29,272 nucleotides of DNA. Source: Donghicola sp041224595 (GTDB lineage: Bacteria > Pseudomonadota > Alphaproteobacteria > Rhodobacterales > Rhodobacteraceae). Made by a program: the position numbers and the translations under genes. Of the stretch, positions 6,350-14,723 are shown one piece after another. The notes beneath the pieces are model-generated. The model was not told the DNA's origin and searched no databases. It was given only the letters and a program-made list of their open reading frames with translations. Each line of letters begins with the position of its first letter. The stretch's first letter is position 1. The stretch spans positions 1-29,272 of the forward strand of contig NZ_JBGFGN010000124.1 of assembly GCF_041224595.1 (NCBI RefSeq). The letters run 5' to 3'.

Positions 6350-8376
6350 GCAGAGCTTCCACCGGTCTCGACGCCAGTCTGGGGCGCCGCCTTTTCCTTG
6401 CGACCGCGCTGTCGATGCTGGTTGCGGCTGCGCTCAGCGTGCTGACCACGATCACTCAGTACGAGGATCAGCTTCAGCCGTTTATCCTAGCAAAGACCGA
6501 AAGCGTCGCGCTGAAGGTTCGCAATGACATCGAATATGCCCTGTCCATCGGCGTCCCCCTCGACAAACTGAGGGGTGTTGACAAATTCGTTGCTGATTTG
6601 ACCGAGGTACATCCCGAACTCAGCAAGATTGAGGTGCTGAGCGGGCCAGCTAGCGCCGTGTCTTCGTCCATGCCGTCCGAGGCTGGCAGCTTTGCAGGCA
6701 GCCTGAAGCACGGTATGGCGGCGATTGTGGGAATAGCGACAGGTCAGACCACGGGTGCTGGCTTCGCCAGCGCCGAGATCATGTCTGGCGGCCAAGCGGT
6801 GGGCCATGTGATTGCTCATACCAATCCTGCCTTTGTGGTCGAACAAATGCAGAGCGTTTTCTTTGACTCTATCGTGATCCTGATGGCGGTGACATTGGTT
6901 GCGGTCGAGATTGTTGTCGTTCTGACGGGGTTCAGCATCACCGAACCCCTGCGCAAGCTGGAAAAAGCGATTAGCCTGCGGGCCAAGGGCGATCTGGGTA
7001 TCTACGAGAATTCCTCACGCGATACGCTGCCCAAACGGTTTGTCGATCAGTTGAATGCCATGAATGCCGCTTTGGCAGAGCGGGTGGCAGGCCTGCGCCG
7101 CGCGGGTGTGCAGGCCGTGGACCAGATCGCAGAGCGTTATCATCTGGACCGCCGCGATGCCCCGTCCGAAGCGACGATTATCGACGCGCGCATCCCGCTG
7201 TTCGTGTTCTGTGTCGCAGAAGAACTGCAGAAATCATTCTTGCCGTTATTTGTTGCGGAGTACTATCAGCCCTCTGATTTATTTGACAAAAACATCATGG
7301 TTGGCCTGCCGATTTCGTGCTTCATGTTCGTGATTGCGGCGATCACCCCTTTTGCGGGCGGGCTGGTGGATCGGTTCGGCAACCGGCGTCTGTTCTTGCT
7401 GGGGCTTTTGCCCGCGCTGGCGGGGTACATTGGCTGTTATCTAGCCCGCAGCGCGGATGACATCGTCATTGCGCGGTCCATCACAGCTGTCGGCTATGCG
7501 ATCATCACGATCAGCGCCCAAAGTTACATCGCGGCCATCCTGACCAAGGAAAACCGCGCCAAGGGCATGGCGATCTTCGTTGGTGTTCTCATGGCGGCCA
7601 CCATGTGCGGCACGGCAATCGGAGGCATTCTGGCGGACTGGCTGGGATACAAATCGGTGTTCCTCGTGTCGATCGGGTTGGCCTCTTTGGCGGGTCTCTT
7701 GGGATTCATGATGCTCAGCCGCGATGTGGGCGTCGCGCAGGGCGGTAAAAAGCCGGCAGGCGCGGGCAGCGCCATCGCCAGCTTGATCCAGAATAGCCGC
7801 TTTGTCTTGATCGTTCTGTTTTGCGCCATTCCGGCCAAGATCATCCTGACCGGCTTCCTCTATCTCTTCGTGCCGATCTATCTGGCCAGCCTCGAGGCAT
7901 CGCAGTCCGAAATCGGTCGGATCATGATGCTGTATTCGCTGATCATTATCCCCGTCAGCCCGTTGGCGTCGTCCTTTGCCGACCGTGTGAACCGCAATCT
8001 GGCGATCGTGATTGGCGCGACGATTATGTCGGGGATCGTGCTGCTGGGACTGTACCAAAGCGCCTCTGTGGCGGCTGTTCTGGCGGTGGTGGCGGCTTTG
8101 GGCGTGGTCCATGCCTTTATCAAAGCGCCGCTTATCGTCGCCGCGATGGAAGCTGCCGAACAAAGCCCGGATATCACGCGCACCAGCGCCCTGAGCCTCT
8201 TGCGCACGTCAGAGCGGATCGGCAGCGTGGCTGGCCCCGTTCTGGTCGCCGCGATGTTGGTGCGGCTGGATTATCAGACCACCGCTGCTGTTCTTGGGGT
8301 TGCCATCGCTGCAATTGGTCTCGTGATGGCTTTAATTTCCGTTTTTGGGTCCAAAGGGGAGGTGGCCGATGCGTAA
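6346..8376 (+). CDS. Sensor-HAMP-MFS fusion transporter
   Basis: A 676-residue fusion. TM1 is at about 15-36, the periplasmic sensor-like domain at 37-170 (pattern IGVPLDKLRGVDKFV, then HPELSKIEVLS), TM2 at about 172-194, and a HAMP-like linker at 195-250 beginning ITEPLRKLEKAI. A major facilitator domain follows, from about 283 to 668. The MFS signature between its helices 2 and 3 is clear: GGLVDRFGNRR at 338-348. Sensor plus HAMP normally feeds a kinase, cyclase or chemotaxis domain; here it is joined directly to a transporter, suggesting ligand-gated transport or a transporter used as a sensor. The substrate is unknown. It is coupled by overlaps to the gene before (ATGA) and the binding protein after (8 bases). 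The domain order is seen; the mechanism is inferred. Confidence 0.82.
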   Translation: MSRASTGLDASLGRRLFLATALSMLVAAALSVLTTITQYEDQLQPFILAKTESVALKVRNDIEYALSIGVPLDKLRGVDKFVADLTEVHPELSKIEVLSGPASAVSSSMPSEAGSFAGSLKHGMAAIVGIATGQTTGAGFASAEIMSGGQAVGHVIAHTNPAFVVEQMQSVFFDSIVILMAVTLVAVEIVVVLTGFSITEPLRKLEKAISLRAKGDLGIYENSSRDTLPKRFVDQLNAMNAALAERVAGLRRAGVQAVDQIAERYHLDRRDAPSEATIIDARIPLFVFCVAEELQKSFLPLFVAEYYQPSDLFDKNIMVGLPISCFMFVIAAITPFAGGLVDRFGNRRLFLLGLLPALAGYIGCYLARSADDIVIARSITAVGYAIITISAQSYIAAILTKENRAKGMAIFVGVLMAATMCGTAIGGILADWLGYKSVFLVSIGLASLAGLLGFMMLSRDVGVAQGGKKPAGAGSAIASLIQNSRFVLIVLFCAIPAKIILTGFLYLFVPIYLASLEASQSEIGRIMMLYSLIIIPVSPLASSFADRVNRNLAIVIGATIMSGIVLLGLYQSASVAAVLAVVAALGVVHAFIKAPLIVAAMEAAEQSPDITRTSALSLLRTSERIGSVAGPVLVAAMLVRLDYQTTAAVLGVAIAAIGLVMALISVFGSKGEVADA

Positions 8377-9370
8377 CCTCCTGATCGGATTGATGATGAC
8401 CCTTGCTGCGCCTGCCGCGGCAGAGTTCACCGCAGATAAGCCTGCGCGGATCGACATGGTGGTCTGGCGCGGCTGCGAAGAGGCCTGCGAGGGCTTTCGC
8501 CGGTTCTTTTCTGATCGAGATTTGCCAGTCGAAGTGAACGTGATTGATGTCGCCAAGGACAAATCGCTGCTGCGTGGCATACGGGACCAACTGAACGCCT
8601 CGCCCCCCGATCTTGCCGTCACATGGGGCACCAGCGTCACCACCGGCATTTTGGGCAAACGAGAGGAATTCGGGACCGGCAGCGCACTAGGGCAAACGCC
8701 TGCCTTGTTTATGATTGTGGCGGATCCCGTGCGCTCTGACGTGGTCGAAAGCTATGAAAAGAGCGGCCGCGATATGATCACTGGTGTGCGCAACCGAGTG
8801 CCAGAGGAAACACAGATCGCGCTGCTCAAGGCGTATTTCGCGCCAAAACGGGTGGGCGTGATCAATGATCCAACCGAGTCCAATTCTGCTTTGAATACTG
8901 AAGTTCTAGTCAATCTGGGGCCGGACGAAGGGTTCGAGGTCATCGCCCTCGAATATTCCCTGAATGACGAGAACAAGGCTGATCCCGCCGAAATTCCCGC
9001 CCTGATGGCTGAGTTGCGCGCCCAAGGAGCGGACGCGGTGTATGTCGGGTCCAGCAGCTTCAATCTGGAAAACCGCGACGCCTTTACCGCCGCCGCGATT
9101 GATCAGGGCCTGCCCGTTTTCACCGCCTACGCGCAAATGGTTCAGGACAGCCAGGCGCTGATGGCGGTCGCGAATGCCTATGCCAACGTGGGCAAACTCG
9201 CCGCGGCCCAAGCCCGTAAAATTCTACTCGACGGGGCCAGCCCTGCCGACATGCCTATTGCCTCGCTCGACCGGTTTTCGGTGTTCATCAACGCCGACAC
9301 CGCCGCAGCACTCGATCTTTATCCGCCAATCCAACTGATCAACATCGCCGAGGTGGTCAAAGAAGACTGA
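8369..9370 (+). CDS. Periplasmic substrate-binding protein, PF04392 (ABC_sub_bind) type
   Basis: The 333-residue protein has a signal peptide MRNLLIGLMMTLAAPAAA and two Rossmann-like lobes in the style of TrpX-like binding proteins. Family landmarks include DLAVTWGTSVTTGILG (about 81-96), PALFMIVADPVRSDVV (about 111-126), RVGVINDPTESNS and GADAVYVGSSSFN. Such proteins usually deliver aromatic amino acids or similar solutes to an ABC importer, but no ABC permease or ATPase gene is present. It has a CxxxC pair, C36 and C40. I chose the ATG at 8369 because GGGGAGG precedes it and the signal peptide begins there. It overlaps the sensor-MFS gene by 8 bases, so it may present its ligand to the sensor domains rather than to an ABC transporter. 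That role is inference. Confidence 0.8.
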   Translation: MRNLLIGLMMTLAAPAAAEFTADKPARIDMVVWRGCEEACEGFRRFFSDRDLPVEVNVIDVAKDKSLLRGIRDQLNASPPDLAVTWGTSVTTGILGKREEFGTGSALGQTPALFMIVADPVRSDVVESYEKSGRDMITGVRNRVPEETQIALLKAYFAPKRVGVINDPTESNSALNTEVLVNLGPDEGFEVIALEYSLNDENKADPAEIPALMAELRAQGADAVYVGSSSFNLENRDAFTAAAIDQGLPVFTAYAQMVQDSQALMAVANAYANVGKLAAAQARKILLDGASPADMPIASLDRFSVFINADTAAALDLYPPIQLINIAEVVKED

Positions 9371-9403
9371 CCCCTAGGCGTCAGTGGGGGTCGGGGAGGA
9401 CCC
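9369..9403 (+). promoter_or_regulatory. Two competing hairpins around the tssA ribosome binding site
   Basis: In the 37 bases between the binding-protein stop and tssA, GACCCC (9369-9374) can pair with GGGGTC (9387-9392). Alternatively GGGTC (9388-9392) can pair with GACCC (9399-9403), enclosing the Shine-Dalgarno core GGGGAG (9393-9398) in a six-base loop. The two pairings exclude each other. Such a switch could set the ratio of T6SS core proteins to the upstream sensing genes. Only the complementarity is observed. Confidence 0.3.
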
Positions 9404-9407
9404 ACAT

Positions 9408-10778
9408 ATGGACGCACTGAAGGCCAACATTTCCGACGATGCGCCCTTTGGGATCTATCTGAAAGGGGATCGCGCCGCGTATCGCGCCCTGCGGAATGCC
9501 TTTAATGGGGGACAGACCGCCTATCGTGCACTGTCCGAGACGGTTGAATCCCTGCAGGATCGCGATCTACAGTCCGCGGACGCCGAAGCATGGGGCCGTC
9601 TGGAAGAAGAAGCCGGACAGTGCCTGCGCGAAAAGTCCAAGGATCTGGAGATTTTCTGCTGGTATGTGGCGTCCCGCATTCACCTAAAAGACCCGTTGGC
9701 CAACACCGCCGCTGCCCTAGGGGCGATGACCGATCTGGTCGAGGGCAGCTGGGATGGCCTGCACCCCATTCCGCCAGACGAGAAGCTGAAAGCGGACGAC
9801 GACGCGGGCCGCAAGAAAGAAGTCGATAGCGGCAAGCTGCGCATCTTCTTGCAACTGGTTGGCGAAGTCCCCGGTGGCGGTCTGCTGAGCCTGCCGCTGA
9901 CCAATCTGCCGCTTTTCGGGGATTGTACCTATGGTCAGATGATATCTGCCGAAAAGGGCGAAGGCATTGCGAGTCTGAGCGGTGAAATGAGCGCAGCCGT
10001 AGGCAATGACAGTGACGGTCTGGCTGCGCGCATTATGGCGCTGCAACAGATGCAGGCGGTGGCTGAACGTCTGAACGTTGCCTTGCGTACGGTTGCGGCG
10101 TCCTGCGGTGAAAACCCTGTTCCAGTGGTCCACTTGACCAAGCAGATTGACGATATCCTCCGGCTCTTGCAGCAATTGACCGAGGGAACAGGCTTTGTTT
10201 GGCCCGGGTCTGAAGTGGTCGAGCCAGACACTCCCGTTGCAGAGGATTCAGAGGCGTCGCCACCCGATCATGCTGCGCCCGCGCAGCCGGCGGCACCTGC
10301 TGGCGGCGGCTTTGCGATCAGCGCAGGCTCACCAAATGACCGCGAGGCCGCGCTGGATGCCTTGGCCGAACTCGCGCGGTATTTCCGCAAGACTGAACCC
10401 CAATCCCCCATTCATCTGATGCTCGACCGTGCCGTGCGCTGGGGCCGTATGTCGATTGTTGAACTGTATGGCGAACTCCTTGGTGAGGGCAGCGACAGCT
10501 TCAACCGCATGGCCGTGATGACCGGCGTCGAAAGTTTCCAGTATTCGGGCCAGTCCGGGCGTCCCAAGCCTGCCACCCGAGCTGACCTGCCAGAATTGTC
10601 CCGCTACGACGCGCCCCCGCAGGTCACCCCGCCGCCCGCACCGGATCCTGTCATTGCACCGGAACCGGCGCCGGACCCTGACCCGCCTGTAGCGCAGGAA
10701 ATGCCCGCTGCCGCGGCACCAGAAGGCCCCCAAACCGAAGAACCGACCGACCTGCCGATGCGCAGCTTCGAGTGGTGA
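9408..10778 (+). CDS. tssA: TssA, T6SS assembly protein (ImpA N-terminal domain)
   Basis: TssA caps or coordinates baseplate assembly and sheath/tube polymerisation in the cytoplasm. The 456-residue protein has the ImpA N-terminal domain at about 5-140, with the family pattern around EIFCWYVASRIHL and WDGLHPIPPDEK. Its C-terminal family segment, at about 312-375, reads REAALDALAELARYFRKTEP then SPIHLMLDRAVRWGRM. The last 75 residues are Pro/Ala/Glu-rich and probably disordered. I chose the ATG at 9408, which has GGGGAGGA seven bases upstream; an upstream in-frame GTG at 9384 lacks a good ribosome site. It heads the canonical T6SS gene block, 37 bases before hcp. Confidence 0.92.
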   Translation: MDALKANISDDAPFGIYLKGDRAAYRALRNAFNGGQTAYRALSETVESLQDRDLQSADAEAWGRLEEEAGQCLREKSKDLEIFCWYVASRIHLKDPLANTAAALGAMTDLVEGSWDGLHPIPPDEKLKADDDAGRKKEVDSGKLRIFLQLVGEVPGGGLLSLPLTNLPLFGDCTYGQMISAEKGEGIASLSGEMSAAVGNDSDGLAARIMALQQMQAVAERLNVALRTVAASCGENPVPVVHLTKQIDDILRLLQQLTEGTGFVWPGSEVVEPDTPVAEDSEASPPDHAAPAQPAAPAGGGFAISAGSPNDREAALDALAELARYFRKTEPQSPIHLMLDRAVRWGRMSIVELYGELLGEGSDSFNRMAVMTGVESFQYSGQSGRPKPATRADLPELSRYDAPPQVTPPPAPDPVIAPEPAPDPDPPVAQEMPAAAAPEGPQTEEPTDLPMRSFEW

Positions 10779-10815
10779 CCCTGACAACTGAACGATCCAA
10801 CTAACGAGGTAAGAC

Positions 10816-11340
10816 ATGGCTATCTACATGAAGCTCGATAAGCTCGACACAATCGCAGGCGCTGCGACCGTCCCCGATGTGGGCGGCAAGAAAGGCCTGA
10901 TGGCCGTCGACAATGTCCAGTTCGGCGCCGGCCGCCCTATCGGCATCGTTGTCGGATCGTCGACCCACGCGGAAACAGGGCAGGTTGATCTGTCGGATAT
11001 CAGCGTCGCGCGGACCTGCGATGGGGCTTCGCCCTTTATCCAGACCTTCTTTTTCCAGCCCGGCGGCAACGGCCGGACCATCGATTTCGTGATCACCAAA
11101 GCCGACCGCAAAGGCGCAGGCATGGTGCCTTCGATGATCATCACCCTCGAGGAAGCCCGCCTGACCAGCTACTCGCTGTCGGCCTCGAGCGCGCAACCCG
11201 CCGAGAGCTATTCGATCGCCTACACCTCGATCGCCATCGCCCACTACAACGAAGAGGACAACGGCGAGATCAAGAAGGGTGACACCATCAAGTTCGATCT
11301 GGCTACCGCCAAGCTCGTCTCGGCGGCCAAACTTCCCTAA
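10816..11340 (+). CDS. hcp: Hcp / TssD tube protein
   Basis: The 174-residue protein forms the hexameric rings of the inner tube; Hcp is secreted and can carry small effectors in its lumen. It begins MAIYMKLD and has Hcp-family features: the GRPIGIVVGSS strand region, SDISVARTCDGASPFI, and the C-terminal YSIAYTSIAIAHY. The length is standard, with no toxin extension. It has its own strong ribosome site (GAGGT, eight bases upstream of the ATG) in a 37-base gap after tssA, fitting the high copy number needed. Placement between tssA and tssB makes it part of the structural operon. Confidence 0.95.
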   Translation: MAIYMKLDKLDTIAGAATVPDVGGKKGLMAVDNVQFGAGRPIGIVVGSSTHAETGQVDLSDISVARTCDGASPFIQTFFFQPGGNGRTIDFVITKADRKGAGMVPSMIITLEEARLTSYSLSASSAQPAESYSIAYTSIAIAHYNEEDNGEIKKGDTIKFDLATAKLVSAAKLP

Positions 11341-11363
11341 TCGACCCAGCAGGAGACTAACCC

Positions 11364-11867
11364 ATGGCACTGAATGCCCAACAGAAACGGGTCAGCAAGA
11401 ACCGCGTCAGCATCACCTACGATGTCGAGACCGGCGGCGCGATGCAGACCAAGGAACTGCCCTTTGTGATCGGCATGATCGGGGGCTACTCCGGCGACCG
11501 CACCGACCGCGAACCAATGGAAGAGCGCACATTCTATTCGGTCGACAAAGACAACTTCGATCAGGTGATGACCCGCGTCGGACCGCGCCTGACCTATAAG
11601 GTCGAGAACAAGCTGCAGGACGACGGCTCCGAGTTCGAGGTCGATCTGGATTTCAAATCGATGAAGGACTTCGAGCCTGACGCGATCGTGGAAAAGGTCG
11701 AACCCCTGCGAAACTTGGCAAAGACCCGTGAACAGCTGATGACCCTGATGTCCAAGGCCGACCGGTCACGTGATCTGGAAAAACTGCTCAAGGAAATTCT
11801 TCAGGACGAAGACGCAATCAAGGCACTCGGTGACGAGCTTGGCGTGAACACCGGAGGAGACGAATAA
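11364..11867 (+). CDS. tssB: TssB, small contractile sheath subunit
   Basis: The 167-residue VipA/ImpB-family protein pairs with TssC to form the contractile sheath. Family sequence is clear: NRVSITYDVETGG near the N terminus, KELPFVIGMIGGYSGDR, DNFDQVMTRVGPRLTYKVEN, and the acidic helical C terminus. The start ATG at 11364 follows AGGAG. The stop and the tssC start overlap as TAATG, which couples the 1:1 partners translationally. Confidence 0.96.
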   Translation: MALNAQQKRVSKNRVSITYDVETGGAMQTKELPFVIGMIGGYSGDRTDREPMEERTFYSVDKDNFDQVMTRVGPRLTYKVENKLQDDGSEFEVDLDFKSMKDFEPDAIVEKVEPLRNLAKTREQLMTLMSKADRSRDLEKLLKEILQDEDAIKALGDELGVNTGGDE

Positions 11868-13348
11868 TGTCGGAAACCGAAGCACAAGGCGGCGCAGCGG
11901 CCGCCGCCGAAGAGGCCGTCAGCCTGCTGGATCAGGCGCTCGCGGCGACGTCTAGCACGCCGCAAGACACGACCAAGGAGCTGCTGTCTGTTCTGACAGA
12001 ACAGGCCATGTCCGGTCAGGTCGTCTGGGACAAGAACGTTGGCGAAACGATCAAGAAGGCGATCGCGAAAATCGACGAGATGATGTCGAAACAGATGTCC
12101 GCCGTCATGCAAGAGGACAAGTTCCGCCGTCTGGAAGGTTCTTGGCGCGGCCTGCAAAAGGTCGTCCGCGAGAGTGAGGTCGGCGCGGCGCAGAAAATCC
12201 GTCTGGTCGATTTCAACAAGGAAGAACTGCTGGAGCAGTTCGAGGATGCCCCCGCTGTGGACCGAAGCCCCCTGTTCGAGGCGCTCTACCAGAGCGAATT
12301 CGGCACCGCGGGCGGTGAGCCGTATGGCGCGCTGATTGGGGACTACTACTTTGGCTACGGGGACGAAGACGTCGCCACCATGACCTACATGGCCGAAGTG
12401 GCGGCTGCGTGCCACGCACCGTTCATCGCGGCGGCAGGCAACGAGATGTTCGACTTCGACAGCTACGAGCGCTTCGAAGAGGGGCGTCCCGTGGCAGCCG
12501 GTTTCGACAGCCCGCTCTATGCGGCGTGGAATGCGTTCCGCGACAGCGACGACAGCCGTTACGTGGCCCTGACACTGCCGAGCACGCTGGCCCGTCTGCC
12601 CTATGGCAACAACGGACTGAAGGCCAAGTCCTTCAACTATCAGGAACTGGACACGGATGCCGAAGGCAACCAGCGTCCCACCGACAACTCGCAGCTGGTG
12701 TGGTCGAACGCCGCTTACGAGATGGCCCTGAAGATGAACGAGGCCTTCACCGCTTATGGCTGGTGCACCGCGATCCGTGGTCTGGAGAATGGCGGCAAGG
12801 TCGAAAACCTGCCCAATCTGACCTTCAAGTCCGATGCGGGCGACATCCAGCAGCAGTGCCCTTGCGAGGTGAACCTGACCGACGAACGCGAAAAGGAACT
12901 GTCCGATTTGGGCTTCCTGCCGCTGGTCCACTACAAGAACAGCAACTATGGCGTTTTCATCGGCAGCCAGACCACCCAGCGTCCGAAAACCTATACGGAC
13001 ACCAACGCCACCGAGAATGCCGCGATTTCGGCCCGACTGCCCTACATCATGGCATCGAGCCGCATTGCCCATTACCTCAAGGTGATTGGCCGCGACAAAC
13101 TGGGGTCCAACCTAGAGGCGCCGGATCTGCAGCGTGACCTGCAGGCTTGGATCGACCAGTACACCAATTCTGGTGCGGTCGGAAACGCCGAACGGTCCAA
13201 GACTCCGTTGGCCGAAAGCAAGATCGAAGTCGTCGAGCAGCCCGGTCGTCCCGGCGCCTATTCGGCGGTGGCGCACTTGCGTCCATGGCTGCAACTCGAA
13301 GAGCTGCACACCTCGGTCCGTATGGTCACCAAGATCCCCGGCGGCTGA
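11867..13348 (+). CDS. tssC: TssC, large contractile sheath subunit
   Basis: The 493-residue VipB/ImpC-family protein forms the sheath with TssB and is the substrate of ClpV after contraction. Landmarks are FRRLEGSWRGLQKVV (about 86-100), EFGTAGGEPYGALIGDYYFG (about 144-163), the central GYG/MAEVAAACHAPF stretch, and C-terminal ARLPYIMASSRIAHYLKVIG. The N-terminal 35 residues are Ala/Glu-rich, the usual exposed region recognised by ClpV. Full length for the family. A second, divergent TssC-like gene follows 7 bases later. Confidence 0.96.
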   Translation: MSETEAQGGAAAAAEEAVSLLDQALAATSSTPQDTTKELLSVLTEQAMSGQVVWDKNVGETIKKAIAKIDEMMSKQMSAVMQEDKFRRLEGSWRGLQKVVRESEVGAAQKIRLVDFNKEELLEQFEDAPAVDRSPLFEALYQSEFGTAGGEPYGALIGDYYFGYGDEDVATMTYMAEVAAACHAPFIAAAGNEMFDFDSYERFEEGRPVAAGFDSPLYAAWNAFRDSDDSRYVALTLPSTLARLPYGNNGLKAKSFNYQELDTDAEGNQRPTDNSQLVWSNAAYEMALKMNEAFTAYGWCTAIRGLENGGKVENLPNLTFKSDAGDIQQQCPCEVNLTDEREKELSDLGFLPLVHYKNSNYGVFIGSQTTQRPKTYTDTNATENAAISARLPYIMASSRIAHYLKVIGRDKLGSNLEAPDLQRDLQAWIDQYTNSGAVGNAERSKTPLAESKIEVVEQPGRPGAYSAVAHLRPWLQLEELHTSVRMVTKIPGG

Positions 13349-13355
13349 GGACATC

Positions 13356-14723
13356 ATGCTCGATTCCGACGCCCAACTGGACCCAACCGCAGCAGAGATC
13401 ATCGCGTGTCTTCTGGCCGAGTGCCGGACGACCGCCGATTTCCGCGCGCGGCTTGGCCGGATGATCATCGGGATCGACCAGAAGCTGTCCGCACAGCTGA
13501 CCGAAATCATCGACGCTCCGCCCTTTGCGGCCCTAGAGGCTGGCTGGCGGGGCGTGTCCTCTGTCGTGCACGAGGCCGCTGGTGCGACAGACATCAAAAT
13601 CCGTCTCTTTGACATGTCGTGGGACGAGATCAGCCACGATCTGAACAGCGCCAGCGGCGATCGCCAGACCGTCCTCTATCGCAATGTCGGGCTGAAAGAG
13701 CTGGAGACTGCGGGGGGGCATCCCTTTGGCCTTTTGCTTGTCGACCACGGGTTGTCGATGGATATCGACACCGAATACGACGAATTCTACACCGCGCAGC
13801 TTTTGTGTGCGCTGGGGGAAAACTGCGCCTGCCCGATCCTACTCGGCGTGGGGCGCGACTTCTTCGGCGAGGACGACGCTGCATGGATGAGCGACCTGCG
13901 CCGGTTGGGCAGCATCCTAGGCTCCGAAGACTACGAGGGCTGGCATCGTCTGCGCCAGACCCCTGCGGCGCGGTTCCTTGGGCTGGTCTGGCCAGACGTG
14001 CTGGCCAGAGGGCGCTATCAGCAGCATGACACCGGCTTCCGGTTTGACCAGAAGCCCTCGACGTCCGAGGGGCTGTGGCAGCATGGGATCTATGCCTTTG
14101 CCCGCACGGTGGTCGCCGAATACCGCCGCTGCGCGTGGTTCGGGTTCCTGAAACTGGTGGCCGATGGTCCGGGGCAGGGCGCTGTCCTTGGGGTCGACAC
14201 CAGTCCCGTTCCCGATGCCACGGCGCGTCCAGCGGTCGGGTGCACCCGCGCGACCCACGGGGTTGGCCGCTTCCTGTCGGACGCAGGGTTCATCCCTCTG
14301 TGCGAAAGCACCAAGTCCCACGCGCTCTATTTTGTAGGCAACCGGTCCGTTTCGGACACGCAGGCGAACCCCTCGTCCGAAGTGCTGACCCAGATCCAGT
14401 CGGTCCTGATCGCTTGCCGCATGGTGCATTATCTCAAGGTCCAGATCCGCGCGCTGATAGGCCAGATCAAATCCGCCAGCGAATGCGAGCTGGTGTTGAA
14501 CAACTGGCTACAGAACTACTGCTCTAATCTGGCCGAAGCCGCCCCCGAAATTCTGGCCAAGTACCCGCTGCGCGATGCCCGTGTGTCGGTCACTGATGTA
14601 GCCGCCGAACAGGGCCGCTTTGCCTGTAATATCCTGATCAAACCCCAGTACCAGATTGACCATCTGGTCAGCGAAATCCAACTGGCGACCGAACTTGGCG
14701 CCCCGCTGGCGAGGGCCTCGTGA
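13356..14723 (+). CDS. Second TssC-like protein (ImpD / TssC40-type paralogue)
   Basis: A 455-residue paralogue of the preceding TssC. Shared positions include FAALEAGWRGVSSVV (compare FRRLEGSWRGLQKVV), the TAGGHPFGLLLVDHGL segment, GFIPLCESTKSHALYFVG and RMVHYLKVQIR. It lacks the Ala/Glu-rich N-terminal tail seen in TssC and diverges in the sheath core. Rhizobium (impC/impD) and Agrobacterium (tssC41/tssC40) also carry such a pair; the second copy is much less studied. The start is the ATG at 13356, seven bases after the tssC stop; an earlier in-frame start inside tssC is not credible. It overlaps tssE (TGATG). It could form a special sheath layer, such as a baseplate-proximal ring, or regulate assembly; this is inference. 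Confidence 0.88.
   Translation: MLDSDAQLDPTAAEIIACLLAECRTTADFRARLGRMIIGIDQKLSAQLTEIIDAPPFAALEAGWRGVSSVVHEAAGATDIKIRLFDMSWDEISHDLNSASGDRQTVLYRNVGLKELETAGGHPFGLLLVDHGLSMDIDTEYDEFYTAQLLCALGENCACPILLGVGRDFFGEDDAAWMSDLRRLGSILGSEDYEGWHRLRQTPAARFLGLVWPDVLARGRYQQHDTGFRFDQKPSTSEGLWQHGIYAFARTVVAEYRRCAWFGFLKLVADGPGQGAVLGVDTSPVPDATARPAVGCTRATHGVGRFLSDAGFIPLCESTKSHALYFVGNRSVSDTQANPSSEVLTQIQSVLIACRMVHYLKVQIRALIGQIKSASECELVLNNWLQNYCSNLAEAAPEILAKYPLRDARVSVTDVAAEQGRFACNILIKPQYQIDHLVSEIQLATELGAPLARAS

Noticed and set aside
10779..10815. Separate promoter for hcp
   Set aside because: The 37-base gap holds a good ribosome site but no -35/-10 or sigma-54 pair that I can support.
11801..13072. A 423-codon minus-strand open frame
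   Set aside because: Antisense to tssC, whose family motifs are unmistakable; the minus frame has no recognisable domain.
13134..13355. Longer version of the second tssC-like gene starting inside tssC
   Set aside because: These codons are a shifted reading of the tssC 3' end, and the paralogue similarity starts only after the ATG at 13356.
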